From a virus, in IMG/VR virus record IMGVR_UViG_3300042731_007593, positions 1 to 37,829 of that record: a stretch of 37,829 nucleotides of DNA; one strand, given 5' to 3'. Below, piece by piece: positions 20,003 through 28,296 of this stretch. The notes below the pieces were generated by a model that did no database searches, was not told the origin of the DNA, and was given only the letters and a program-made list of their open reading frames with translations. Every line of letters starts with the position of its first letter. Position 1 is the first letter of the stretch. A program made the position numbers and the translations under genes.

Positions 20003-23000
20003 TTAGTTAAGTACCCAAAATGATATTATAACATCCCCGTTTAAGAAGTTTCCTCCATTGTTCTTTGTTTTTACTTCAAACGATCCGGATGCTGGTTTTA
20101 CTTGCTGTAAAGTCATTTGAGCATCATTTGTACCAACATTTGCAACTGTCACTAATATACCTGAACTTGCAGATACTTCTGTATTTGTAATGGTAAATGT
20201 TTGAGCAGCCCCAGAGGCCGTTGATTGACCCGTAAATGTTGCAACACCAACTTTAGCACTTAATGTTAATGCCACACCCGCAACACTGTTAGTGGCAGGC
20301 GTTGCTTGAATATCACCAGTGTTTCCACCTGTAAGGGTAATGCTTGAACCTGCTGTAGAATTACCAATCACAATATCTCTATTAGCAGCTCCAGTACCTA
20401 TATTAACACCATATGCATCAGCATCATTACCAATACTAATAGCACCACCACTTGAATTCAATTCTATAACATCGGCACAATCCATAAGAATATCATTATT
20501 CATGGCAATTATAGCTGTATTGGCATTCAATGTTAAAATACCAGCCCCATCAAGAGTAATAGCATCCGTTGATGTAATATTAACATCTCCGGTTCCAGAC
20601 TGAATAACAGTCGCAGACGTAGTATTTGTAGAACCAACCGTTGTAGTATGAGCTGTGGCAGATGTTCCTACGTTAACCCCTCCAGTACCGCAATTGAGAT
20701 CAATTTGTGTTGCCCCAGTCGTATTACCAACCGTGAGAGTTCTGGCAGCAGCCCCTGTACCAATGTTGATTCCATAGGCATTTGCATCGTTACCAATACT
20801 AATGATGCCACCGCTCGAATTCAATTCTAAGACACCAGCACCATCAACGGTAATGTCATCAGCAGAAGTAACAATAACATTTCCAGTTCCAGATTGAATA
20901 ACCGTAGAAGACGTAGTGGTTGTTGAACCAATAGTAGTAGTATGCGCTGTGGCAGATGTTCCTACATTGACACCACCGCTTCCACAATTAAGATCAATTT
21001 GTGTTACTCCTGTTACATTACCTATGGTGATAGTTCTAGCAGCTGCACCGGTCCCTATATTTATTGGATGAGCATCAGCATCCGAGCCTATAGATATTGA
21101 TCCAGTAATACTGTCAATGGTTACATTGCCTATTGCATCGATGTTATAAACACCTCGTGAATCAAATTTACAACCTCCTGTACCAGCTTGTAACACAGTA
21201 TCAGACGTTGTATCAACAGACCCTAAAGTAGTAGTATGTGCAGTCGCAGATGCACCAATACTTATACCACCAGTTCCACAATCCATTACAACAGAAGTAG
21301 TTCCTGTAATATTACCGACGGTCAATATTCTATTAGAGGCTCCTGTACCTATATTTATTGGTTGATCTACTCCATCATTTCCAATGTATATAGGACCTGC
21401 AGAGGAATTAAATTCCATGTTGCTTGCAGCATCAATTAAAAACGTATCAGTAGAAGTAAGTGCAATACCACCAGTTCCTGTTGTATTAATATTAAAACCA
21501 CCTGTTCCAGCATTAACATTGACCGCAGTAGCCCCTGTCGTATTTCCTATAGTGATGGTCTTTGCAACCGCATCTGTTCCTAGATTGACTGCTCCCGTTC
21601 CGGTTTGTAGCGTGAATGCTCCATTAGCACCATCAACTGCCATACCCCCCGTTCCATAGTCTACGTCAATACCACCTGCTGCATCTGTTGCATTTAAATT
21701 AATAGCATCAGCAGTATTAAGCGCAGCTGTCAGTGTAATACCACCAGCCTCAGCCTCTATATCAATTGCATTTGCGGCGGTTCCTTGTTTATTTTCAAGA
21801 TGAATTGTTTCTGAAGTGCCACCATTAGTTTGTATAATAATTGCATCTGCTGCATCATAAGGTGTGCTAAGATACAGTTGATCACTATCAGACCCAATAA
21901 CAACTGACCCTATAGCAGCGACCGCTATACCGCCCGTTCCAGCCGATAGCTGACAAGCGTTTACACCGGCTACACTTCCAATATAAATATTATGATCAGT
22001 TAAATCAGCCCCAATTCTAAGGTCACCGGTTCCCGTTTGAAGAGTGAAATCACTATTGATACCATCAACAACCATGCCGCCCGTTCCATAGTCAATATTA
22101 ACTGCAGTTGCACCTGTTTGATTACCTATAGTGAGAGTTTTTGCAGCGGCATCTGCACCTATATTTATTGCACCGGTTCCGGTTTGGAGGGTATATGCAC
22201 CATTGGCTCCATCTACAGTCATCCCTCCAGTTCCATAGTCAATATCTATACCACCAGCGGCGTCTGAAGCATCAAGAACAATTGCATCAGCAGCTGCTTG
22301 AGAAGACGCTATATTAACTTGTAAGGCACCATCCATATCAATACCGCCGTTTGTAGCAACAAGATTAATGGCATCGTTAGCAGCTAACCCTGTGGTGAGT
22401 GTAAAACCACCAACATCTGAAACAAGGTCAATTGAATTAGCACCTGTTCCTTGATCGGCATGAAGATGAATTGTTTCAGCGGTACCTCCATTAGCATGCA
22501 ATACAATTGCATGTGCAGCATTTTCTGTAGAAGTAAGATTAATAGAAGAACTGGCAGTTATATCAATGTCTTCACCAGCACCACCGGTAGAAATAATATC
22601 AATGCCACCAGCACTTGCAGTCATAACTATTGCGTCCGCAGTATTTTTATCGGACAATATATTGATATTGGTTGCAGCATATACGTCAATGCCACCATTA
22701 GTAGCTTCAATCGTTATGGCATCGGAAGTATTAAGACCGGCTACAAAAGCTAAACCACCAACATCCGAATGTGCATAAATAGAATCATACCCAGTTCCTT
22801 GATCAGCGTGAAGTTCTATTCCTTCTGACGTACCACCATTTGCATGCAAGTAAATTGTGCGTGGAGCATCTGTTGTACCGGTAATAGTACAGTCCCCAGA
22901 TGTCATATTAAGATCCACACCTGCCGTAAGAGAACCAGAAACAGAAGGACTATTATCAAGATTAATAGTAACCGTTGAACCTGCACCAGCAGTGTTAATA

Positions 23001-23566
23001 TTTGTACCTCCTGCAATGGTTGTTGCTCCTGCTGCCGGTGTTGCTGTTCCCGCATCTGTTGGAAACGTAGAAGCAACTGCTCCTGTTGCAGTAATTGTGA
23101 TACTGTGTGCGCCAGTGGTAATATTAATACCAGCTCCAGCTGTTAAACCACTCCAACTAGGAACACCAGCTCCCGTATCACCAATAAGTACCTGGCCGTC
23201 AGTACCATGCGCCAAAGAACTCATTACGCCAGCGGCACTTAATAATGCCGTACCTGCAGTCAATCCATCAAATGTAATAGTTCCAGAAGCGGTAAGATTT
23301 GCTCCAATAGTTGCATCGTCAATAACGGTTATATTTTCAAATTGACCGCTTGCCCCACTCAAATTAAGCCAACGCGCACTTCCCAGTTGTTTTGCTGCCA
23401 GAATATAGACATCATCTGTGCCAGATCCTTCAGCATAAATCCATAGCTGCCCAATAGGATACTCAAGGTCATTTGTAGTAGGTACCCGATTAGCTTCCTT
23501 TGGACGAGGAAACACTTCAACGCGTGGCGATTTTACACCCACGGCATTCTTTACATAACTACCCAT
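20003..23566 (-). CDS. Giant repetitive tail fibre, 1187 residues
   Basis: The frame is open to 23701, but ATG 23566 has AAAGGAGCCCTG and gives MGSYVKNAVGVKSPRVEVFP, a tail-attachment N-terminus. Residues beyond about 150 are glycine/threonine-rich repeats: VDYGTGGMAVDG, TLQTGTGA, KTLTIGNTTGATQI, GVNVGTSATAHTTT. The C-terminus ends in a small beta domain. The last part has a 98-codon near-exact DNA repeat. It is rich in G, T, N and D with almost no charge, as in triple-beta-helix shafts. It is probably the main fibre or spike. Confidence 0.82.
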   Translation of the reverse strand: MGSYVKNAVGVKSPRVEVFPRPKEANRVPTTNDLEYPIGQLWIYAEGSGTDDVYILAAKQLGSARWLNLSGASGQFENITVIDDATIGANLTASGTITFDGLTAGTALLSAAGVMSSLAHGTDGQVLIGDTGAGVPSWSGLTAGAGINITTGAHSITITATGAVASTFPTDAGTATPAAGATTIAGGTNINTAGAGSTVTINLDNSPSVSGSLTAGVDLNMTSGDCTITGTTDAPRTIYLHANGGTSEGIELHADQGTGYDSIYAHSDVGGLAFVAGLNTSDAITIEATNGGIDVYAATNINILSDKNTADAIVMTASAGGIDIISTGGAGEDIDITASSSINLTSTENAAHAIVLHANGGTAETIHLHADQGTGANSIDLVSDVGGFTLTTGLAANDAINLVATNGGIDMDGALQVNIASSQAAADAIVLDASDAAGGIDIDYGTGGMTVDGANGAYTLQTGTGAINIGADAAAKTLTIGNQTGATAVNIDYGTGGMVVDGINSDFTLQTGTGDLRIGADLTDHNIYIGSVAGVNACQLSAGTGGIAVAAIGSVVIGSDSDQLYLSTPYDAADAIIIQTNGGTSETIHLENKQGTAANAIDIEAEAGGITLTAALNTADAINLNATDAAGGIDVDYGTGGMAVDGANGAFTLQTGTGAVNLGTDAVAKTITIGNTTGATAVNVNAGTGGFNINTTGTGGIALTSTDTFLIDAASNMEFNSSAGPIYIGNDGVDQPINIGTGASNRILTVGNITGTTSVVMDCGTGGISIGASATAHTTTLGSVDTTSDTVLQAGTGGCKFDSRGVYNIDAIGNVTIDSITGSISIGSDADAHPINIGTGAAARTITIGNVTGVTQIDLNCGSGGVNVGTSATAHTTTIGSTTTTSSTVIQSGTGNVIVTSADDITVDGAGVLELNSSGGIISIGNDANAYGINIGTGAAARTLTVGNTTGATQIDLNCGTGGVNVGTSATAHTTTVGSTNTTSATVIQSGTGDVNITSTDAITLDGAGILTLNANTAIIAMNNDILMDCADVIELNSSGGAISIGNDADAYGVNIGTGAANRDIVIGNSTAGSSITLTGGNTGDIQATPATNSVAGVALTLSAKVGVATFTGQSTASGAAQTFTITNTEVSASSGILVTVANVGTNDAQMTLQQVKPASGSFEVKTKNNGGNFLNGDVIISFWVLN
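20641..21010. repeat. 294-bp repeats in the giant fibre gene
   Basis: The segment around 20644-20717 recurs around 20938-21010 with over 80 percent identity by eye; the register is 294 bases (98 codons). Further diverged copies continue toward 21600. The repeats make this gene prone to recombination and hard to assemble. Confidence 0.8.
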
Positions 23567-23693
23567 CAGGGCTCCTTTTTTGTTTTCATTACCACTTATA
23601 TCATGGTCATGAGCGATACATATATTACTACTGTCATCAGTATCACATAGGGTGCTATCAGAGGCAATAAAGCCCCAAAGAATGAGACACAAT

Positions 23694-23710
23694 TGTGACA
23701 ATATGTTACA
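23694..23710. promoter_or_regulatory. Putative operator/promoter dyad of the ribbon-helix-helix gene
   Basis: TGTGAC (23694-23699) and GTTACA (23705-23710) form an inverted repeat with one mismatch and a 5-base spacer, ending 8 bases before the start codon. TATATG just after it may be a -10 box. Confidence 0.4.
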
Positions 23711-23718
23711 CTATATGT

Positions 23719-23883
23719 ATGAAAAAAAAAAGAGTACGTATAACGTTTGAAGTTCCAGAAGTTATTCATAGAGCCATAAAAATAGCTGCTACAGATGAAT
23801 GTATTTCGATGCGCATGTATCTTCTAAGATTGATTTTAGAAAAACTAGCCAAAGACAAATATATCAGAATTAACGAGCCCTAA
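23719..23883 (+). CDS. Arc/CopG-like ribbon-helix-helix regulator, 54 residues
   Basis: The only plus-strand gene found in the late block. MKKKRVRITFEVPEVIHRAI then KIAATDECISMRMYLLRLIL shows a basic strand (RVRITFEVP) and two helices, the Arc/CopG/MetJ fold. It lies between the giant fibre gene (divergent) and the ejection-type gene (convergent, with a 14-base overlap of ends). The ATG has no ribosome binding site; a TGTGAC-AATAT-GTTACA dyad lies 10-25 bases upstream, a possible self-operator. It could repress late gene expression or its own synthesis. Confidence 0.68.
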   Translation: MKKKRVRITFEVPEVIHRAIKIAATDECISMRMYLLRLILEKLAKDKYIRINEP

Positions 23884-26851
23884 GTTTATTTTTTACTCGT
23901 GTAATGCGGCTTTTTATTTGTCTGTCAGTATATTTGTTTTCACGCAATGCAGATTTAATACGTGCAAGTAATCGTACATTTTTAGTTTTAAGCGCTTCTT
24001 CTATGTATGATTCTGATTTAAATAATGTTAATCCTTTTGAGATTGGAATTGCACCAGCACCAGCTGCTATAAATGGAGCACCACCGTGTTCATAGAATGA
24101 TTTAAATCCAAACGGCATTACATCATCTAAAATAGCTTTTCCACGAGAAACAAGACGTTCTGGTGAAAATTCTTCCGTTGCATCCCATGGCATAAATTTG
24201 CCACCTTTATATTTCCCTCGTACGGTAAAATATTGATCTTTATAAGGTGTTACGCCTAATACTTGTTTTAAAAACATTTGAACAAGAGGATTTGCTTTTA
24301 CAAACATCTGATTCATAGGACGTATATAATTACCAATTTCCAATGCTTGTTTGCCAAAGTGTGTATAAAGACGTTCACCCCGTTCATTTCTTCCAAAGTT
24401 TCTCACTTTTCCAGCTATTTTTACTGGTAAATCAGGTAATGGAATTTTAAACCATGTACCAGGTTGATCAGACAATGTTTTATCAACAGCCCGTTTGAAA
24501 TCAAATCTAATCCCTTTAATAGAATTATTTTTTTCATCTCGCTGTACTAAGCCATTGTACATAAACTTTAAAAGACCGGTAATGCTTGCAAGCCCAACTC
24601 CATAACGCAACCAATATTTCCTTGTTAACTTTCCTTTAAGACCAGGATTTAAAACGTTTGCTGCTTGACGCGCTGCACTAACCGTCCAGTCAGGATACCC
24701 TACTGTTCTACTCATAAGCTTTCTATTACGCTCATTATTTACAAAGCGCATTCTATCCCAATTTTGTCCTCCATAAATATCATTTACATACTCAGCAACA
24801 TCTCTTTTAATTAATTTTAATTCTGAATCTGAAACAGATTTTCTACTATCTATCTCTTGTTGCACTAAATCTCGCCACGTAAATGCTTTTAAATTGGGAT
24901 GAAATTCCTGAAAAAGATAATTCTGTGCTTTAATAAGTTTTCCCATACCACCTTTAAATATTTTTTTACCGGGAAATTTCTGAGGCAATTTCTTAAATGC
25001 ACTATCAGAAAGTTTATCTAGTCCTCGTTTAACTTCTTCAATACCAAGTTCTGGTCTTTTAAGTTTTAATCCAGAACGTGCTGCATCCATCATGAATTCT
25101 CTATCGCCACGCAACATTCTTCCACGCTTCATGATAGCCGGCAGTCTAAATATTTTAAGTCCAAGTGCACCCAGTCCACTTTCCCCTAATGCGGTATAGT
25201 GAAATAGCGGGGAGGCTGATACTCTGAAATAACGAACAAGATTACTTGTTTTATCATATGATTTCCAAAAAGGATGTTCTGGTTTATATGCATCACGAGA
25301 AAAAACACCCTGAAAAGCAGATGCAAAGTCTGGATTGACTAACGCAGGCATTTCGCTTCCTTTTCTAAGAAATGGATCTCTAAATGGTTCATATCCCATC
25401 TTTTTTGCCTGTTCATAGAGCATTTTTTCTTTTTTAAACTCTGCACTACGAGGAGCACGTACAATTATTTGTTCGCCGGTTGCTTTTTCAATATTCTTTA
25501 TATCATTAACAAGTTTTGTATTTGCAAGAACTTTTATCATAGTGCGATCATATGCCTGCATAATATCAAAAATATTCTTATATCGTGGTTTTAAGCCTGC
25601 TTTTTCATAAGCATCTAAGTAATTAAGAAATACTTTTGTATTTGCAAGTGGATTTTTTTCCTTAAAGCGTTTACTGATATCGGCAGTTGCACGCGCAAAC
25701 TTTTCTGCATCATATTCATAGAGCCCTGGAAGATAAAATTCTTCCATACCTTCACGTGGATTAATATTTTTTGTTAATGGATTTTCATTCCATTCTTTTA
25801 ATGAGTTTTTTAAATGTGTATCTACTACTGTTTTAACAAACTTTTTACTTTCAGGATGCAACCGTTTTCTAAGAGCTTCATAGGTATCTCCTTCAATAAA
25901 AGGATTACCTGTTTTTTGACGATAATAAATCATATCGGCAAGATCTTGTTTTGGTATATTGTGTTCTTTTACTAACCGATCATATTGATTTTTCCATTTA
26001 AAAGTGCTCTTCACATATTGAGCATCTTTTTCTCCTAAGAAATCTTTTAACTTACCAAACCACTCTTTCTTCTTGGGGGTAAATGTAAATTTTTTAACTG
26101 ACTCTGTAATATCTTTTACCACATCTGGTGTGTAAGCAGCGCTTTTTTTCTTAATTTCTTCTGGGATAAATGGTTTGCCTGCTCTTTTTTGTGATATACG
26201 GCCACCTATAAGCGCTGCTCCTTTTAAGCCACCAATAATCAATGCATTATCAATTAATTCTTGTTTTGATGGTAATTCTTGCTCAACTAACGCTTTACCA
26301 CCAGTTAAACCTCCATATTCGACGCCTGCACCAATAGCAGCACGTCCTAATTTTGAATTAGCTAATTTATCTAAACCAGGAACTTTAGTTAAAATAGGTG
26401 CAAGAATTTTTCCTGCTGCTCCCGTTATTCCTCCAACGGCGGCTGCCTTTGCAGTTTCTTTTCCAAGCGTATATAACGATCCCAATGCATCTTCAATAGT
26501 TACTTCGGTTGGTTTTTGACTTAATTTTTCTAGTTCTGCTCTGCCTGTTTTAATAGCAGAGGGCAAAGCAAAAGCACCTGCCGCAGACCCAATTGGTCCC
26601 CCTAGGGCACCTAAAGCTCCACCAGCTATAAAGGCTGGAATATCCGATATCACTTCTCCACCCAATGATGCAAGATGCTCTATAAATGATTCATCTTCAG
26701 GTACACGTTGAGAAGATGAACCTAATAATGCACCCGTAGACCCAGAACGTAGCCCTCTAAACAATGAAGGTAAAATACCGCGCTCTTGTGCTGGTTCTTT
26801 ATAACGCATTTCTTTCATTTCAGCAGAAACTTTGTCAAATATATCAGCCAT
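23870..26851 (-). CDS. Large internal virion / DNA ejection-type protein, 993 residues
   Basis: Starts at 26851 with GGGAG. Residues about 60-210 carry long Gly/Ala-rich hydrophobic helices (AGGALGALGGPIGSAAGAF, AAVGGITGAAGKILAPIL, ALIIGGLKGAALIGG), as in ejection proteins that form a channel across the envelope. The middle and C-terminal parts are helical and basic, ending RIKSALRENKYTDRQIK. Place, size and company (two smaller Gly/Ala/Gln-rich proteins just upstream) match the P22 gp7-gp20-gp16 or N4 internal-protein cassettes. No lysozyme or transglycosylase motif is seen. Confidence 0.72.
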   Translation of the reverse strand: MADIFDKVSAEMKEMRYKEPAQERGILPSLFRGLRSGSTGALLGSSSQRVPEDESFIEHLASLGGEVISDIPAFIAGGALGALGGPIGSAAGAFALPSAIKTGRAELEKLSQKPTEVTIEDALGSLYTLGKETAKAAAVGGITGAAGKILAPILTKVPGLDKLANSKLGRAAIGAGVEYGGLTGGKALVEQELPSKQELIDNALIIGGLKGAALIGGRISQKRAGKPFIPEEIKKKSAAYTPDVVKDITESVKKFTFTPKKKEWFGKLKDFLGEKDAQYVKSTFKWKNQYDRLVKEHNIPKQDLADMIYYRQKTGNPFIEGDTYEALRKRLHPESKKFVKTVVDTHLKNSLKEWNENPLTKNINPREGMEEFYLPGLYEYDAEKFARATADISKRFKEKNPLANTKVFLNYLDAYEKAGLKPRYKNIFDIMQAYDRTMIKVLANTKLVNDIKNIEKATGEQIIVRAPRSAEFKKEKMLYEQAKKMGYEPFRDPFLRKGSEMPALVNPDFASAFQGVFSRDAYKPEHPFWKSYDKTSNLVRYFRVSASPLFHYTALGESGLGALGLKIFRLPAIMKRGRMLRGDREFMMDAARSGLKLKRPELGIEEVKRGLDKLSDSAFKKLPQKFPGKKIFKGGMGKLIKAQNYLFQEFHPNLKAFTWRDLVQQEIDSRKSVSDSELKLIKRDVAEYVNDIYGGQNWDRMRFVNNERNRKLMSRTVGYPDWTVSAARQAANVLNPGLKGKLTRKYWLRYGVGLASITGLLKFMYNGLVQRDEKNNSIKGIRFDFKRAVDKTLSDQPGTWFKIPLPDLPVKIAGKVRNFGRNERGERLYTHFGKQALEIGNYIRPMNQMFVKANPLVQMFLKQVLGVTPYKDQYFTVRGKYKGGKFMPWDATEEFSPERLVSRGKAILDDVMPFGFKSFYEHGGAPFIAAGAGAIPISKGLTLFKSESYIEEALKTKNVRLLARIKSALRENKYTDRQIKSRITRVKNKLRAR

Positions 26852-26860
26852 GGTATCTCC

Positions 26861-27229
26861 CTACAATAAAAAACCAGCCCTTTTTGCAAGTAAACGTGCT
26901 GTATTTTTGTCTCCTCCTACAAGTTCTAAAAACATCTTTGCTTGCTCATCTGTCAAATTTTTACCTTTTCCAGGTAAATTCCCTAATATATTACCGCCTC
27001 TTCTACTTAAAAGAGCAAATTGAAGATAATTCGGCAAATAAGAAAACATCTTTGCATTTTCTGGTGACATAAAAGAAGAAAGACCCGCTAACATAGATGC
27101 TCGTTTTTTTTGTTGCTGCATGTTTTGTAATTGCATCTGAGCAAGATTTTGCAATGCACTTATTATAGGACTCCCTACATTATAAGCTACTTGTTGTCCA
27201 GCACTTGGTTTTTGTAATATATATGCCAT
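26861..27229 (-). CDS. Small internal virion-type protein, 122 residues
   Basis: Starts at 27229 with AGGAGAAAGAA. Helical, with LQNLAQMQLQNMQQQKKRAS followed by LAGLSSFMSPENAK and a C-terminal LLAKRAGFLL. It lies between the two other ejection-type genes with gaps of about 10 bases, so it is probably a third component of the ejection apparatus. No database family is recognised. Confidence 0.6.
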   Translation of the reverse strand: MAYILQKPSAGQQVAYNVGSPIISALQNLAQMQLQNMQQQKKRASMLAGLSSFMSPENAKMFSYLPNYLQFALLSRRGGNILGNLPGKGKNLTDEQAKMFLELVGGDKNTARLLAKRAGFLL

Positions 27230-27238
27230 TTCTTTCTC

Positions 27239-27829
27239 CTATGCTTGTGTTTTTTTAAATGCTTCTATTGCATTAGAAAGTTCCTTCATCAATGGTTTAT
27301 TTTGATAATAAGAACCAATCACATTTGATAAACCCCCTAATCCTTGTCCCATTAAAGTAGAACCAAGCATTTGCGCACCACCTGCTGCTCCGGGTTCATA
27401 TATATTCTCAAATTGAGGTCGAAAGAATTGACCCAATAAACCAGATAATGCACTTAATCGTTGATTGCCAAACAATGCTTTTTGAGCAGCCAAACTTCTT
27501 TCTAGTTGCGCTCCTGCACCTTGCATAGCTGATTGATAGCCACTTGATCGTAATGCCCCTAAACCACCAAATCTGTTCGCTATCATTGGTAATGTTTTTG
27601 ATTGAAGATTGGCACGAGCTTCTTCGGCTATAGGCTCAAATCCTTTTGTAGGATCTTGAATTCCTTCAAGAAGCGTAGGACCTAATTGATTAAATAATTC
27701 TTGTTGTGCCGATGTGATAGTTGGTAACTGTGTGACACCTGGTTGTCTTTTTTTGCCAAATAGTGACATCCCAGCTCCTACCGCTGTTGGAACTGCTTGC
27801 GCAATTAATGATGCCCATGGAAAAGCCAT
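27239..27829 (-). CDS. Internal virion / ejection-type protein, 196 residues
   Basis: Starts at 27829 with AAGGAGAATATA. The N-terminus (MAFPWASLIAQAVPTAVGAGMS) is hydrophobic; the body is Gln/Leu/Gly-rich, with many LGQFF, LLGQ and GLGG segments. This resembles podovirus internal proteins that leave the capsid with the DNA. Gene order places it directly before the two other ejection-type genes. Confidence 0.65.
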   Translation of the reverse strand: MAFPWASLIAQAVPTAVGAGMSLFGKKRQPGVTQLPTITSAQQELFNQLGPTLLEGIQDPTKGFEPIAEEARANLQSKTLPMIANRFGGLGALRSSGYQSAMQGAGAQLERSLAAQKALFGNQRLSALSGLLGQFFRPQFENIYEPGAAGGAQMLGSTLMGQGLGGLSNVIGSYYQNKPLMKELSNAIEAFKKTQA

Positions 27830-27844
27830 TATATTCTCCTTCTC

Positions 27845-28294
27845 TCATTTTAATAAAAATTCTATATATATATCAACCTCATAAGAACTTCTGTTTTTTC
27901 CTATGCGGATATATATATCCGTAGTATCTATCCATACTTCTATTGCATCACCTGCAACTGTAGACATAAATGGAAGTGTTAATGCTATACCAGCAGTTGT
28001 ATCATTTGCAATACCCCAATAATGAAAAATCTTTGCAAATTTCAACCCATGGGGATAAGTGTGCGTGCCTGGACCGTTCTCTAAGGCTGCAATGTGAAAA
28101 CTCTTACGTTTTACAGCGGTTCCTCCATTTTGTTCGGGATATTGTATTATTCCTGTTTCAGTTTGAAGTACCGAATAAATACCACTTTCTTTTTGAGATA
28201 ATACTATTGATAATGTATTAAAATTTTGATGTAACTGCGTAGGAAAAGATTTATCTTTAACATTCCATGCTTGATCAGCTGGTAAAACTCCCAT
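27845..28294 (-). CDS. Virion/tail protein with gp53-like end, 149 residues
   Basis: Starts at 28294, 2 bases after the previous stop, with AGGAGG 12 bases upstream. The end is beta-rich (DAIEVWIDTTDIYIRIGKN, VDIYIEFLLK) and the HGLKFAKIFHYWGIAND part matches the pattern of fibre-tip domains. It shares its layout with the 195-residue protein upstream (LKLNFGRGT...ISFALLGVAG...), so the two may be related. Likely a tail or head-tail component. Confidence 0.6.
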   Translation of the reverse strand: MGVLPADQAWNVKDKSFPTQLHQNFNTLSIVLSQKESGIYSVLQTETGIIQYPEQNGGTAVKRKSFHIAALENGPGTHTYPHGLKFAKIFHYWGIANDTTAGIALTLPFMSTVAGDAIEVWIDTTDIYIRIGKNRSSYEVDIYIEFLLK

Positions 28295-28296
28295 GC

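Noticed and set aside
22037-23345. Long plus-strand frames opposite the giant fibre gene
   Set aside because: Mirror frames produced by Gly/Thr/Ala-rich repeats; no ribosome sites, wrong direction.
16595-23566. Possible diversity-generating retroelement acting on fibres
   Set aside because: No reverse transcriptase, template repeat pair or lectin-like variable end is visible; the repeats are in-frame structural units.
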